5,933 bases of DNA from the NCBI GenBank assembly GCA_023386855.1, contig JAEWIW010000149.1, forward strand, positions 1-5,933. Reading direction: 5' to 3'. Shown here piece after piece: positions 5,672-5,933 of this stretch. The notes beneath the pieces were generated by a model. It was not told the origin of the DNA and did not search any database. It saw only the letters and a program-made list of their open reading frames with translations. Position 1 is the stretch's first letter. Each line of letters begins with the position of its first letter. The stretch comes from Bacteroidota bacterium (GTDB lineage Bacteria > Bacteroidota > Bacteroidia > Chitinophagales > Chitinophagaceae). The translations under genes were made by a program, and so were the position numbers.

Positions 5672-5933
5672 TGCTGACCACAACAGAGATATTGAAGAAG
5701 GTTCGTGAACTGGAGATCAAGAGCAAGAAACTTACCAGGCATCTTTTTACCGGTGAATACCATAGTGCATTCAAAGGAAGAGGGATGTCGTTCAAGGAAG
5801 TAAGGGAATACCATGCTGGTGATGATCCTCGCTTCATCGACTGGAATGTATCCGCACGCTTCAACCATCCATTCAGTAAGGTGTTTGAAGAAGAAAGGGA
5901 ACTGACGGTAATGTTACTCGTGGACCTTAGTGC
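5668..5933 (+). CDS. DUF58 domain-containing protein, 5' part (start of Bat-type operon partner)
   Basis: The frame is open to the window's right edge; 88 full codons are visible. Two adjacent in-frame ATGs (5668 and 5671) are possible starts; the first gives the ATGA overlap with the moxR stop. The N-terminal hallmark of DUF58 is intact: LTRHLFTGEYHSAFKGRGM (22-40), FKEVREYHAGDDPRFIDWN (42-60) and VSARFNHPFSKVFEEERELT (61-80). It is followed by VMLLVDLS, the beginning of the von Willebrand A-like fold whose DxSxS metal site (Asp86, Ser88) is cut by the window end. DUF58 proteins are encoded directly after moxR and are thought to work with it. In Bacteroidota the following genes are commonly a small membrane protein, VWA proteins BatA and BatB, and TPR/BatD proteins. 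That continuation is expected but not seen. Confidence 0.93.
   Translation, partial: MMLTTTEILKKVRELEIKSKKLTRHLFTGEYHSAFKGRGMSFKEVREYHAGDDPRFIDWNVSARFNHPFSKVFEEERELTVMLLVDLS

Overview
The window looks like a chromosomal segment of a Bacteroidota bacterium, probably a Chitinophagaceae-like member of the Chitinophagales. The grounds are a GldB-type gliding lipoprotein, which is confined to that phylum, exact TAnnTTTG promoter -7 boxes, start sites without clear Shine-Dalgarno sequences, two lipoproteins with C-K/S-rich N-termini, and a MoxR-DUF58 pair that usually opens a Bat (aerotolerance-type) operon. The family placement is inference; no rRNA or other marker gene is present.

Layout, left to right. 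(1) Positions 1-940, + strand: the 3' end of a PhoD-like metallophosphatase gene, followed after 14 nt by a small two-helix YcxB-like membrane protein. (2) Positions 941-1100: a convergent intergenic gap filled by four successive blocks of short tandem repeats with units of 7, 8, 7 and 7 bp. (3) Positions 1101-2141, - strand: gldB-like lipoprotein gene. (4) Positions 2142-2273: a divergent promoter region with one exact TAnnTTTG box on each strand. (5) Positions 2274-4001, + strand: glutamine-dependent NAD+ synthetase (nadE), complete with all catalytic motifs. (6) Positions 4002-4048: a gap almost wholly occupied by a perfect 16-bp GC-rich inverted repeat with an extra arm copy in its loop. 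(7) Positions 4049-4534, - strand: a small lipocalin-like lipoprotein. (8) Positions 4535-4672: a second divergent promoter region with a 9-bp perfect hairpin. (9) Positions 4673-5933, + strand: MoxR AAA+ ATPase overlapping by 4 nt the start of a DUF58 protein that runs off the window.

The genes do not form one pathway. They are housekeeping (nadE), surface motility/secretion (gldB), cell-envelope small proteins, phosphate release (PhoD-like), and the start of a MoxR/DUF58 chaperone-type operon. I see no phage, transposase, CRISPR, tRNA or rRNA, and no convincing new multi-gene system. The most unusual material is non-coding: the mixed-period repeat array at 941-1087 and the three-armed palindrome at 4002-4044.
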